From Candidatus Zixiibacteriota bacterium (GTDB taxonomy: Bacteria > Zixibacteria > MSB-5A5 > JAABVY01), in contig WJMC01000105.1 in the NCBI GenBank assembly GCA_014728145.1, positions 1 through 42,916 of the forward strand: a DNA stretch of 42,916 nucleotides, in the 5' to 3' direction. The notes below the pieces were generated by a model that was given only the letters and a program-made list of their open reading frames with translations, was not told the origin of the DNA and made no database searches. Position numbers and translations under genes: made by a program. Shown here one piece after another: positions 1 to 7,942 of this stretch (its first letter is position 1; every line of letters begins with the position of its first letter).

Positions 1-425
1 ATCGGTATAAACTGCTCCGGCGTACCCGCAGGCACAGTGAACCAGAGCGTACTTAAAAGGCTATCGCCAGGAATCACACCCTGCGGTTCCATCAGCTTGA
101 CAAAGCCTATCACACCCAGATTACTATCTGGCTCTGCAAAACTGTTGTAAATGTTGATATGAGCACAGGAAGCGCCTACCTTGGATACCGAGTCGATCGT
201 GATGTCATCGGAACCATAGTAGAAGCCCAGAGAAGCACCCACTACTTCAAATGTGTTTACCAGCCTGATTTTGACAGGAATGAGCGTGTCCACAGACGGC
301 GGACCATCCAGTACGACAGTTTCCACAAAGACAGTGTCGTTTTCACCGGATTGCGCATAGGCCTGTACAAAAGACAGCGTAAACAGCATGAGTAATGCAG
401 TGATCAGGAAGCGTTTTTTCAACAT
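1..425 (-). CDS. Secreted cohesin-like domain protein, partial (3' end outside window)
   Basis: An open frame reads without a stop from an ATG at 425 to the left edge (141 codons). A strong Shine-Dalgarno GGGAGG lies just upstream of the ATG. The protein begins with a positively charged start (MLKKR), a hydrophobic stretch and a likely signal-peptidase site after AYA (residue about 24), so it is exported. The mature part alternates short hydrophobic strands with phrases such as VDTLIPVKI, VGASLGFYYGSDDI and GDSLLSTLWFTVP. This resembles cohesin-type and related beta-sandwich modules common in secreted multi-domain proteins of FCB-group bacteria. The domain name is inference from pattern only. 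The frame is transcribed away from the neighbouring PTS gene. The C-terminal architecture cannot be seen. Confidence 0.72.
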   Translation of the reverse strand, partial: MLKKRFLITALLMLFTLSFVQAYAQSGENDTVFVETVVLDGPPSVDTLIPVKIRLVNTFEVVGASLGFYYGSDDITIDSVSKVGASCAHINIYNSFAEPDSNLGVIGFVKLMEPQGVIPGDSLLSTLWFTVPAGTPEQFIP

Positions 426-848
426 GCTACCTCCCTAATGGAATTAATGGTTTGTTAGTAGTTATCTTCAATTCAGGAAAAATGAATGTAATTACCTCTA
501 GTAAACAGCTAAAAAAGAAGAAAGTTAGTATACTGCCCTTTGCCAAAAGTAATAAGCCGTAAGCAGACTCACCCCACCAAATTGATCTGCAGGTAAATCG
601 ATAGAAATATAAAGAATTACCTATGGATGTCAAGTTAAATTCACGTAAGGCATACATATTGTAAATACATCTCCTAAATATTTTTCCGAGCTATTTTTTG
701 CAAATATCAGACCGGAAATGCGAGTTTTTCATAAAAACCTCTAACCTATTAAAAAAACACGGCTTAGCGATTATTTTCTTTGACAAACAAACGTACAGAG
801 GTTAAATTAGACAGCAAAAATGCGTAAACTTTTGCATACTGAAACAAA
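426..848. other. AT-rich divergent intergenic region
   Basis: 423 bases separate the secreted-protein gene on the minus strand from the EIIA gene on the plus strand. The region is clearly richer in A and T than its flanks. It holds the Shine-Dalgarno of the left gene, a candidate sigma70-type promoter for the right gene (780-808), and a 7-bp inverted repeat, AACCTCT at 736-742 and AGAGGTT at 797-803, whose right arm overlaps the promoter spacer and -10. A minus-strand frame at 427-657 has no ribosome binding site and looks non-coding. I see no RNA gene here. Confidence 0.5.
780..808 (+). promoter_or_regulatory. Candidate sigma70 promoter of the EIIA gene
   Basis: A perfect TTGACA at 780-785 is followed after 17 bases by TAAATT at 803-808 (4 of 6 match to TATAAT). 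The predicted start near 815 leaves a leader of about 34 bases before the ATG at 849. One arm of an AACCTCT/AGAGGTT inverted repeat (797-803) touches the -10 element and could bind a regulator. This is a motif match only. Confidence 0.45.
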
Positions 849-1355
849 ATGAACATTTCACGCTACCTCGATGTCGACCTGATCAAACTCGAGATGGAAT
901 CGGAAGTTGATCCCCCTGAAGAGGGCGAATACTCTCAACGCCAACTACTTGAGGTCAAAGAAACGATCCTTTCGGAACTTGTCGATCTGATGGAGAAGTC
1001 TGGCAAGGTATCCAACAAGAACAAGCTCTTTATCGACCTGATGAACCGCGAAAAAAAGGCTTCGACAGGGATCGGGGAAGGTATAGCCATACCCCATGTG
1101 CGTACCATGCAGGCCCGCGAATTCATCGTCGTAATCGGAAGAAACCTTAAGGGTTACGAGTTTGATTCAATGGACGGTGAACCAGTCAGGCTGTTTTTCT
1201 GCATGGCTGCGCCACCCTACGATGACAACCTGTATCTAAAAGTCTTCAAAGAACTTGCCGAGAGATTCGAATACCCCGGGTTTATCGATAACCTGCTGTC
1301 CGCCAGCGATGGACATGAGATTATCAGGGCATTTAAAATTACTGAGCAGGGTTAA
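849..1355 (+). CDS. PTS EIIA type-2 (PtsN/fructose-like) domain protein
   Basis: This 168-residue protein is a single EIIA domain of the mannitol/fructose/PtsN superfamily. The motif GEGIAIPHVRT places the phospho-accepting histidine at residue 83, and the segment GEPVRLFFCMAAP matches a conserved core strand. About 25 acidic residues precede the usual domain start. In the family the histidine takes phosphate from HPr and passes it to an EIIB, or the protein acts as a nitrogen/stress regulator (PtsN). No EIIB, EIIC, HPr, EI or HPr kinase gene is in this window, so a regulatory role is more likely than sugar transport; that is inference. No clear Shine-Dalgarno precedes the ATG. A hairpin with flanking A and T runs follows the stop. 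Confidence 0.82.
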   Translation: MNISRYLDVDLIKLEMESEVDPPEEGEYSQRQLLEVKETILSELVDLMEKSGKVSNKNKLFIDLMNREKKASTGIGEGIAIPHVRTMQAREFIVVIGRNLKGYEFDSMDGEPVRLFFCMAAPPYDDNLYLKVFKELAERFEYPGFIDNLLSASDGHEIIRAFKITEQG

Positions 1356-1362
1356 ACAAAAA

Positions 1363-1393
1363 AAGCCGGCTGTCGAAACCGGCTTGAATTTTC
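1363..1393. terminator. Bidirectional intrinsic terminator
   Basis: A 7-bp GC-rich stem, AAGCCGG at 1363-1369 and CCGGCTT at 1379-1385, encloses a 9-base loop. It is followed on the plus strand by GAATTTTCTC and preceded by a run of A, which reads as a T tract on the minus strand. It sits between the convergent EIIA and iscU genes and can serve both. Confidence 0.72.
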
Positions 1394-1414
1394 TCTATTA
1401 AGTTGAAACAGGGC

Positions 1415-1819
1415 TCAGGAACCACCGTTTCCACTGTTATTGCGTTTATCGTAATCCTTCAAAGCCGCCGCCAGGGCCTCCTCGGCCATAACCGAACAGT
1501 GAATCTTGACTGCCGGAAGTCCGTCTAAAGCTTCGGCCACCGCCTTGTTGGAAATCTTTTTGGCCTCATCCAGTGAGATCCCCTTGATCAACTCGGTCAG
1601 CATGGAGGAGGTGGCAATCGCCGCCCCGCATCCGAAGGTCTTGAACTTGGCATCGACTATCTTCTCATCCTGAATTTTCAAATACAGACGCATCATATCC
1701 CCGCAGGCCGGGTTGCCGACATCACCGATCGCGTTGGCATCCTCGATCTCGCCCATGTTGCGAGGATTCATGAAATGGTCCATGACCTTATCCGAATATG
1801 GAAATACCTTTTCGCTCAT
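1415..1819 (-). CDS. iscU: IscU/NifU-type iron-sulfur cluster scaffold
   Basis: This 134-residue protein has the three cluster-ligating cysteines of the IscU family: Cys39 in GNPACGD with Asp41 beside it, Cys64 in FGCGAAIA, and Cys108 in [12 protein letters not shown]. Family members assemble 2Fe-2S and 4Fe-4S clusters from sulfur supplied by a cysteine desulfurase and hand them to target proteins in the cytoplasm. It is a stand-alone scaffold without the NifU C-terminal domain. The LPPVK motif near the third cysteine, recognised by HscA chaperones, is LPAVK here. GGAG lies five bases before TTGAG-free spacing to the ATG, supporting this start. The gene follows nifS on the same strand with a 144-base gap. 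Its partner lacks the PLP lysine. Confidence 0.93.
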   Translation of the reverse strand: MSEKVFPYSDKVMDHFMNPRNMGEIEDANAIGDVGNPACGDMMRLYLKIQDEKIVDAKFKTFGCGAAIATSSMLTELIKGISLDEAKKISNKAVAEALDGLPAVKIHCSVMAEEALAAALKDYDKRNNSGNGGS

Positions 1820-1963
1820 CTCAACTCCAGATGTTTAACCTATCACTAAAGTTTAACCGGCCATTATATAAACCTGACATAATATAAAAAGTTTCCCGGA
1901 AAACAAGACTTTTTTGAAGCTGTTTTATAATTTTTACATCTAACGAGTACTCAGGAGCACCGC

Positions 1964-3187
1964 TTATTGCGAATAGGGATCATTTCCACGCAGCTTATCT
2001 GCGTACAATGGCGACATCATGAGCAATTTCTCGACGATCTCCGGCATCTCCCCGAGCAGGTAATCGACCTCCTCAACGGTGTTGTCCTTGCCCAGCGAGA
2101 GCGTGAGCGAGCCGCTACAGTATTCGACCGGCACCCCTATCGCGGTAAGCACATGCGAGGCCGCCAGATCCTCCTCATCATGACCTCGTAAGTTGGAAGA
2201 GCAGGCTGAACCTGAGGCGGACATAATCCCCTTGATGTTGAGCATCAGCAAAAGCGATTCCCCCTCCACATATTTGATCCAGAAAGAGACATGACCCGGC
2301 AAACGATGCTGTGGATCGCCGGTGAAACTGAGATATTCTACTTTTTCCCGGAGGCCCTCGCGAAGACGTTGGGTCAGAAAATTGAGATGCTCGATCCGTT
2401 GCGACATCTCTTTCTGCGCCAGAACTGAAGCCTCGCCCATCCCGACTATCCCGGGCAGGTTTTCGGTTCCGGAACGGTATCCGCTTTCCTGGAAACCGCC
2501 CTCGAAGAGTTGCCTGAGATTTACTCCGGACCTGCGGTAAAGGACACCTACCCCCTTGGGACCATAGTAGTTATGAGCTGAGATGGTCAGTAAATCGACG
2601 CCCAGTTGAGTGACATCAACAGGGATATTGCCGACAGCCGCGGCACCGTCGACATGGAAACAGACACCTTTTTCGCGCGCGACTTTGGCTATTTCAGCAA
2701 TCGGCTGAATGGTTCCGATCTCCGAACTTGCCAGGTTGATCGAAATCAACGCCGTATCCTCCCGGACAGCCCCGTCCACATGGGTGGGATCGACACGGCC
2801 ATTCTGGTCGACTTTCAAAATCGTAACCTCATAGCCTTGATTTTTTAACTCGTACATCTGGTTCAGTATCGAATAATGCTCGACCTCGGAGATAATCAGA
2901 TGCTTTCCGCGCGCTTCTCCAGATCTCAAAAATCCCTTAACAGCCAGGTTGTTGGCTTCGGTTGCGCCGGAAGTAAAAATAATCTCATCCGGTTTAGCTC
3001 CAATCAGGTCAGCCACCTGGCTACGTGCCAGATCGAGCGCCTGGTTGGCGGTTACTCCTTGTTTGTGAATATGCGATGACGGGTTGCCGAACTTCTCACA
3101 AAAATACGGTTTCATCGCCTCGAATACGCGCTTATCGAGTGGTGTGGTGGCCTGGTGATCAAAATATATGTTTTTTTCTGACTGCAT
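1964..3187 (-). CDS. nifS: NifS/IscS-type cysteine desulfurase homologue lacking the PLP lysine
   Basis: A 407-residue class V aminotransferase-fold protein. It keeps the N-terminal IYFDHQATTP motif, Thr76 in SGATEANN, His104, Asp180, Ser203, His205 and the mobile-loop cysteine (Cys329 in SGSACSS). The residue that should form the PLP Schiff base is Asn206 (ISAHNYYGPKG, normally SAHK); the codon is AAC. Two other cofactor contacts are also changed: Ser155 for the usual Asn, and Ala183 for the usual Gln. A lysine-less IscS from Archaeoglobus fulgidus is known to complex with IscU, so this protein may act on the iscU product downstream without being a normal desulfurase. The longest frame starts at a TTG (3250), but that codon lies in the -35 element. 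The ATG at 3187 is the better start. Confidence 0.88.
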   Translation of the reverse strand: MQSEKNIYFDHQATTPLDKRVFEAMKPYFCEKFGNPSSHIHKQGVTANQALDLARSQVADLIGAKPDEIIFTSGATEANNLAVKGFLRSGEARGKHLIISEVEHYSILNQMYELKNQGYEVTILKVDQNGRVDPTHVDGAVREDTALISINLASSEIGTIQPIAEIAKVAREKGVCFHVDGAAAVGNIPVDVTQLGVDLLTISAHNYYGPKGVGVLYRRSGVNLRQLFEGGFQESGYRSGTENLPGIVGMGEASVLAQKEMSQRIEHLNFLTQRLREGLREKVEYLSFTGDPQHRLPGHVSFWIKYVEGESLLLMLNIKGIMSASGSACSSNLRGHDEEDLAASHVLTAIGVPVEYCSGSLTLSLGKDNTVEEVDYLLGEMPEIVEKLLMMSPLYADKLRGNDPYSQ

Positions 3188-3221
3188 CTCAATACCTTTC
3201 CGAATTTGTCCTGAATTGGAA

Positions 3222-3250
3222 TTTATAACTCTTAAACCGGAATAATTCAA
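3222..3250 (-). promoter_or_regulatory. Candidate promoter of nifS-iscU
   Basis: On the minus strand TTGAAT (3250-3245) and TATAAA (3227-3222) are separated by 17 bases. The predicted start near 3215 leaves a leader of about 28 bases to the nifS ATG at 3187. A 13-base palindrome, AATTATTATAATT at 3255-3267, lies just upstream of the -35 and could bind a regulator; its AT composition makes this uncertain. Confidence 0.5.
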
Positions 3251-3334
3251 GCGAAATTATTATAATTGCCGAATATACTAAAGACGAGAGTATATTTATT
3301 TTGATTTATTCACTCAAGATTTTATTATTATCCC

Positions 3335-4690
3335 ATGAGTAACTTATACGAAAGAGCCAGAGGCTTTATTTTCCGCTTTCTGCCTTTACCCTGGTACTAC
3401 GGCAGGGAGTTCAGCCAGATCAGGTCATTTCTCGAAAGCTCCCGCCATTGGTCTCGTGAGCAGATGCAGTCATACAAGCTCAGTAAACTGCGTGAACTTG
3501 TCAGGTTCGCAGGAAAACATGTTCCTTACTACCGCGAACTGTTTAAAAGCGAAGATATTGATTATCGCGACCTTAAGTCTTTAGAGGAATTTGACCAGAT
3601 ACCGCCCCTAACCAAGGACATTCTTTTCGATCGGCAGGATGATTTGAAAGCTGATGATTTCGAGCGCCACAGACCGATTTCAACTAAAACCTCCGGTACA
3701 ACCGGCCGGGTGACACACCTCTACCGCAGTCACTACCAGGAAGCTTTCCGCAATGCGGTTGTCTGGCGCATCTACAATAACTGGGGTGTCGGTTTTCGCG
3801 ACCGGATCGCTCAGATTACAAATCCCACAGCTTATTCGCTGGATTCACCATTGTTTGAAATTGATCGACTGGAGAACCGTCTGGTAGTCAATTCTTATCA
3901 TATTATCCATGAGCAAATCACTGAAATAATGCATGAGCTGATACGTTTCAAGCCTAAAATGATCTGGACTCATCCAAGTATTCTTGGTATGCTGGCCGAG
4001 CATGCCCAGATAGAAAACTTCGCTCCGCTCGAAATACCGGTGGTGGCAACATACGCCGCCAAAGCCTTTGAAAATGTAAAAAGAATCATCAACAAGTCAT
4101 TTCCAACCACATTTAAAGAGTATTACGGCAACCGCGAAAATACGATCTCCGCCTGGGGTGACAGCGACGCTACCTTCTACGAAGTCTCGGAATACTGTCA
4201 CCTTGAAGTCGATGCCAGAGCAGAGGCCGAAAGCGGAGAAATCGTCTCCACCAGCCTGCACAATTACGCCATGCCCATGATTCGCTACTGTCCCGGCGAT
4301 ATCGGACGTAATCTCGGCTTCGAGAATGAGGACAGCCCATATCCGAAAATCGAGTTGATCGGCGGACGGGGTAAAAACCTGCTGATGGGTACGGAGGGCA
4401 TTATTTCGCCGGCTTACTTCTATATCTACCTGGAAAAGATCAATTTCAACGGCTTGCTCAAGTACCAGATGGTGCAGGAAGAACTTGACCGGGTGGTGAT
4501 CAAAATCGTCCCCAAAATAAATTATATCCCTGAAACTGATGAGCCCATTCTTTTGGAAGCGGCAAAAAAAACAATCTCAGAAAATATTCACTTTCGTATC
4601 GAATACGTAAGCGACATCCCGTTTACCAAAAGCGGCAAATTCAGGCAGGTGATATCACCGTTTGTCGAACCGCATCTTAATCGCGACTGA
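3335..4690 (+). CDS. CapK/PaaK-like adenylate-forming protein, copy 1
   Basis: This 451-residue protein belongs to the phenylacetate-CoA ligase/CapK branch of the adenylate-forming superfamily. TSGTTG at residues 119-124 is the ATP-phosphate loop. EYYGNREN near residue 265 corresponds to the YG-x-x-E adenylate motif. SLHNYAMPMIRYCPGD corresponds to the conserved RY-x-x-GD region. SGKFRQV near the C-terminus matches the A10 region with its lysine. Such enzymes activate a carboxylic acid as an adenylate and usually pass it to CoA or another acceptor; CapK members are often in polysaccharide loci. The substrate cannot be read from sequence. A paralogue follows 123 bases downstream on the same strand with nearly collinear motifs. 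No strong Shine-Dalgarno is visible before the ATG. Confidence 0.8.
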   Translation: MSNLYERARGFIFRFLPLPWYYGREFSQIRSFLESSRHWSREQMQSYKLSKLRELVRFAGKHVPYYRELFKSEDIDYRDLKSLEEFDQIPPLTKDILFDRQDDLKADDFERHRPISTKTSGTTGRVTHLYRSHYQEAFRNAVVWRIYNNWGVGFRDRIAQITNPTAYSLDSPLFEIDRLENRLVVNSYHIIHEQITEIMHELIRFKPKMIWTHPSILGMLAEHAQIENFAPLEIPVVATYAAKAFENVKRIINKSFPTTFKEYYGNRENTISAWGDSDATFYEVSEYCHLEVDARAEAESGEIVSTSLHNYAMPMIRYCPGDIGRNLGFENEDSPYPKIELIGGRGKNLLMGTEGIISPAYFYIYLEKINFNGLLKYQMVQEELDRVVIKIVPKINYIPETDEPILLEAAKKTISENIHFRIEYVSDIPFTKSGKFRQVISPFVEPHLNRD

Positions 4691-4813
4691 TACAGTAAGG
4701 TATAATAATATACTTGACAATCTCGTTTTTTTTGATATTGATACCTGTATGAGACCGGTTTAATACACAAACCGATTTAGTTACGTCATGGTTCTGACCG
4801 ATAGTCATACTGT

Positions 4814-6214
4814 ATGGGGAATCTTACATCTAAATTCAAAAACATCATGTATCGTTTTCTGCCGTTACCGTACTTTTACGGCAGAGATTTCAGGGAAATA
4901 TTCGGTTTTTTACTGGAAAGCCAGAACTGGAGTTTTGAACGCCTGCTGGACTATAAACTTGCCAGATTGCGTGCCCTGGTTAAGCATGCTCAGCACAATG
5001 TCCCTTACTATCGCCGTCTGTTCAAGAAAATGAATATAGACTACCGTGATATTGACAATTTTCAGGCTTTCGAACAATTACCGATTCTCGAAAAAGAGAC
5101 GATTCAAAACTGTTTTGAAGACTTTAAAGCGGATGATTTTGAAAGCTATCAGCCGATTAAAACTGTGACGTCCGGCACCAGTGGTAGCCGGACTACCATC
5201 TTTCGAAGCAGTTACCAGGAAGCATTTCGCCAGGCGGTATACTGGAGGTTTCTGCATTCACGGGGGATCGCTTTTCGTGATCCGACTGCAACTTTGACCC
5301 GCCCGTTAGGCTTCGATCTTAACTCACCCGCGTGTGAACTGGACCGCATTGACAATACCCTGGTATTGAACACTTATTACATCAGCAAACACAAATTTGA
5401 CAGGATATTGAATCCATTGCGCGAATTTAAACCCAGGCTGATCTGGGGCCATCCCAACACCCTGTTTGTTCTTGCTGAACATATCCTCGTAAATGATCTG
5501 CCCCCGATAGAAACCGGCCTGGTAGCCACTTTTGGTGAAAAGATGTATTCCCCTATCCGGGAGACCCTGAAACGCGCTCTCATAGGCGAATATGTAGAAT
5601 ACTATGGAAACCGTGAGAACACCATTGCCGCCTTTAGTCCCGGCAACGATCATTTCAATGAAGTCAGCGAATACTGCCACCTCGAGTTACAGCCCACAAC
5701 TGACTCCAATCTGATCCGCAATCATTGCGGTGCGGGTAACCTGCTGACGACCAGCCTGCATAATTACGCCTTTCCCCTGATACGGTATCAATCAGAGGAC
5801 CTGGTGGAGTACTGCAATGATCCTGACTGCCGGCAAAGGTCTCCCTATTTCCGTATCCTGGGAGGCAAAAACAGGGATCTGCTTCTGACCCGCAAGGGAC
5901 TGATTCTGCCATTTTTTTTGACAAATCTGGAAAAGCGGGGATTCAACAAGATCAGGCAATATCAACTCGAGCAGTTAGACCTGAACAATGTAATCCTGCG
6001 TGTAGTCGTCAGCCCGGATTTCAAGATCGATAGCGATGAAAAAATGCTTCTCGATTATACTTCTGAAGCGCTGGCAAACAGCTTCAAAATCAAGGTTGAA
6101 TATCACGATAAAATCGAGTTTACCGAAGCGGGAAAATTTCGCCCGGTTATTTCAGATCTGGCTTCAGCCTTTATGGAGAAACGTCTCAGAAGCGGTGTAC
6201 AGCAAGCCGGCTAA
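4814..6214 (+). CDS. CapK/PaaK-like adenylate-forming protein, copy 2
   Basis: This 466-residue paralogue of the upstream gene has TSGTSG at the same residues, 119-124. It shares FKADDFE, YYGNRENTI, EVSEYCHLE, TTSLHNYAFPLIRY and AGKFRPV, showing a tandem duplication that has since diverged. Unlike copy 1 it keeps a Cys pair after the RYQSEDL region (EYCNDPDC), a position where many PaaK/CapK proteins carry a cysteine-containing CGR segment, and it has a short insert with a third cysteine (NHCGAG). The likely activity is again carboxylate activation with unknown substrate. A TTGACA at 4714-4719 with a weak -10 lies upstream, so the gene may have its own promoter. The stop is 11 bases from the convergent pdxT stop. 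Confidence 0.78.
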   Translation: MGNLTSKFKNIMYRFLPLPYFYGRDFREIFGFLLESQNWSFERLLDYKLARLRALVKHAQHNVPYYRRLFKKMNIDYRDIDNFQAFEQLPILEKETIQNCFEDFKADDFESYQPIKTVTSGTSGSRTTIFRSSYQEAFRQAVYWRFLHSRGIAFRDPTATLTRPLGFDLNSPACELDRIDNTLVLNTYYISKHKFDRILNPLREFKPRLIWGHPNTLFVLAEHILVNDLPPIETGLVATFGEKMYSPIRETLKRALIGEYVEYYGNRENTIAAFSPGNDHFNEVSEYCHLELQPTTDSNLIRNHCGAGNLLTTSLHNYAFPLIRYQSEDLVEYCNDPDCRQRSPYFRILGGKNRDLLLTRKGLILPFFLTNLEKRGFNKIRQYQLEQLDLNNVILRVVVSPDFKIDSDEKMLLDYTSEALANSFKIKVEYHDKIEFTEAGKFRPVISDLASAFMEKRLRSGVQQAG

Positions 6215-6225
6215 AATCTTTCCCG

Positions 6226-6846
6226 CTATCTTTTGGGGGGTTCCATTTTCAAGAAGTATTCATGGATACGCAGATCGTCGGTGAGTTCAGGATGAAACGA
6301 GGTCACCAGCAGATGTCCCTGGCGAGCCATGACGGTATCACCTTTCATCTTACCCAGGCTTTCAACCTTATCGCCCAGCCTGGTTATCTTTGGCGCCCTG
6401 ATAAAAACCATTTTGAATCGATCAGTTTTGCCGTCCAGCTGGATATCACCCACCTCGGAAAAGGAGTCGATCTGCCGGCCATAGGCATTACGGGCGGAAT
6501 CGATATCGACCAGCTTGAGCGGATTGATCCGCTCGTCACCTGAATCGCGTGAGAGCATAATCAGTCCGGCACAGGTTCCCCAGACAGGCTTGGCCCGGCC
6601 GAAATCGATCAGAGGCTGGCGGAGGTCATACTGGTCAATCAGCTTGTTGATCGTGGTCGATTCCCCGCCGGGAATAACCAGTCGGTCGATCTGATTTAAA
6701 TCGGAGACATTTTTCACCAGGCAGACGGAACATCCCAGTTTCTCGAAGGCTTTGCGATGCAGGTCGAAATCTCCCTGGAGAGCGAGAATACCGACCTGGT
6801 ATGCCTTTTCCTCGTTTTTTTTCAGGTGAATTCTGCTTTCAGCCAT
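6226..6846 (-). CDS. pdxT: Pyridoxal 5'-phosphate synthase glutaminase subunit PdxT
   Basis: A 206-residue class I glutamine amidotransferase. The nucleophile is Cys92 in GTCAGLI, with His185 and Glu187 in SFHPEL completing the triad. PGGEST at residues 59-64 is the PdxT signature loop. It hydrolyses glutamine and channels ammonia to PdxS for vitamin B6 synthesis. The N-terminus is about 15 residues longer than usual before VGILALQGDF, and no good Shine-Dalgarno or internal ATG offers an alternative. It lies 72 bases downstream of pdxS, and the gap contains a hairpin that may tune expression. Confidence 0.95.
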   Translation of the reverse strand: MAESRIHLKKNEEKAYQVGILALQGDFDLHRKAFEKLGCSVCLVKNVSDLNQIDRLVIPGGESTTINKLIDQYDLRQPLIDFGRAKPVWGTCAGLIMLSRDSGDERINPLKLVDIDSARNAYGRQIDSFSEVGDIQLDGKTDRFKMVFIRAPKITRLGDKVESLGKMKGDTVMARQGHLLVTSFHPELTDDLRIHEYFLKMEPPKR

Positions 6847-6866
6847 AGAAACTGACCCAATTAAAG

Positions 6867-6892
6867 AACGCCGAATCTTTCAATCCGGCGTT
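6867..6892 (-). terminator. Hairpin between pdxS and pdxT
   Basis: AACGCCG at 6867-6873 and CGGCGTT at 6886-6892 form a 7-bp stem, which two inner A-T pairs can extend past one mismatch. Read on the minus strand it is followed by CTTTAATT, a weak U tract. It may be a partial terminator or an RNA-stability element that lowers pdxT relative to pdxS. It ends about 20 bases before the pdxT ATG. Confidence 0.45.
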
Positions 6893-6918
6893 AAATACAT
6901 CTCTACCTGTATCGAAAT

Positions 6919-7803
6919 CTATCGAACCTGCAATAGTTCATCCTCGGGGATATCATTCAGGTCGAGACCTTTCATAGCGATACCGATATTGCGTGAGACC
7001 TCGATCAAAACTTTCGGGTCCTGGTAATTCGTCGTCGCTTTTACGATTGCCTTGGCACGCACTTCCGGGTTATCCGACTTGAAAATACCTGAGCCGACAA
7101 AAACGGCTTCAGCGCCGAGCTGCATCATCAGCGATGAATCAGCCGGTGTGGCAATACCGCCGGCGGCGAAATTCGGCACCGGAATTTTGCCCAGCTGAGC
7201 AACTTTGGCTACCAGCTCGGGAGCGACTTTCATCTCCTGAGCTTCGCTGTGCAGTTCCTCCGGTGACATACCCTGCAGGCGTCGAATATGGCTCATGACC
7301 ATTCTCATGTGGCGGACTGCCTCGATGATGTTACCGGAGCCGGCTTCGCCCTTGGTACGGATCATAGCCGCGCCCTCGGAAATACGCCGGAGAGCTTCGC
7401 CCAGGTTCCGACATCCACATACGAACGGCACCTTGTACTGCCATTTGTCGATATGGTACTTCTCATCGGCCGGAGTAAGCACCTCGGATTCATCGATAAA
7501 ATCGACTTCCAGTGCCTCAAGTATCTGAGCCTCGGCGAAATGGCCGATACGAACCTTGGCCATAACCGGGATAGAGACCGCTTCTTTGATTTTTTCTATA
7601 ACCTCGATCGCGGCCATTCGCGCTACCCCGCCCTCGGCGCGGATATCGGCCGGAACCTTCTCCAGGGCCATAACCGCGGCCGCGCCGGCATCCTCGGCTA
7701 TTTTGGCCTGCTCGACGGTGGTCACATCCATAATCACGCCACCTTTGAGCATCTCGGCCAGGCCGACTTTAATTTTGTAGTTTTCAGTTTCGTATCTGTG
7801 CAT
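6919..7803 (-). CDS. pdxS: Pyridoxal 5'-phosphate synthase subunit PdxS
   Basis: This 294-residue TIM-barrel enzyme makes pyridoxal 5'-phosphate from ribose 5-phosphate, glyceraldehyde 3-phosphate and PdxT-derived ammonia. The two catalytic lysines are Lys83 ([10 protein letters not shown]) and Lys151 ([11 protein letters not shown]), with Asp26 in the GGVIMDV strand. The length is typical for the family. GAGGT lies seven bases before the ATG. It is followed by pdxT, as in the deoxyxylulose-independent B6 pathway of many bacteria. An AT-rich gap of 139 bases separates it from the thioredoxin-like gene upstream, so it may have its own promoter, though no clear one was found. Confidence 0.97.
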   Translation of the reverse strand: MHRYETENYKIKVGLAEMLKGGVIMDVTTVEQAKIAEDAGAAAVMALEKVPADIRAEGGVARMAAIEVIEKIKEAVSIPVMAKVRIGHFAEAQILEALEVDFIDESEVLTPADEKYHIDKWQYKVPFVCGCRNLGEALRRISEGAAMIRTKGEAGSGNIIEAVRHMRMVMSHIRRLQGMSPEELHSEAQEMKVAPELVAKVAQLGKIPVPNFAAGGIATPADSSLMMQLGAEAVFVGSGIFKSDNPEVRAKAIVKATTNYQDPKVLIEVSRNIGIAMKGLDLNDIPEDELLQVR

Positions 7804-7942
7804 ATTTTACCTCGCTTCTTATACTAACCTGACCGCGACAATATAATAAAACCTTCATAAAAAAGAAACACTGCTGTTATAAATATTGATTCAATTTTTT
7901 ACCAAAAATCAGCGGTTTAAACTAAACCTGGTGACGGGATAT

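Noticed and set aside
427-657. A minus-strand 76-codon frame in the AT-rich gap.
   Set aside because: No Shine-Dalgarno, odd composition, and it would end immediately upstream of the well-supported secreted-protein gene, whose start has a strong ribosome binding site.
3188-3250. A 21-residue N-terminal extension of nifS from a TTG start.
   Set aside because: The TTG lies within the -35 box of the likely promoter, no ribosome binding site precedes it, and the ATG at 3187 gives a normal family N-terminus.
7288-7827. A long (179-codon) plus-strand frame opposite pdxS.
   Set aside because: It is the antisense shadow of the clearly real pdxS gene; the protein has no recognisable motif.
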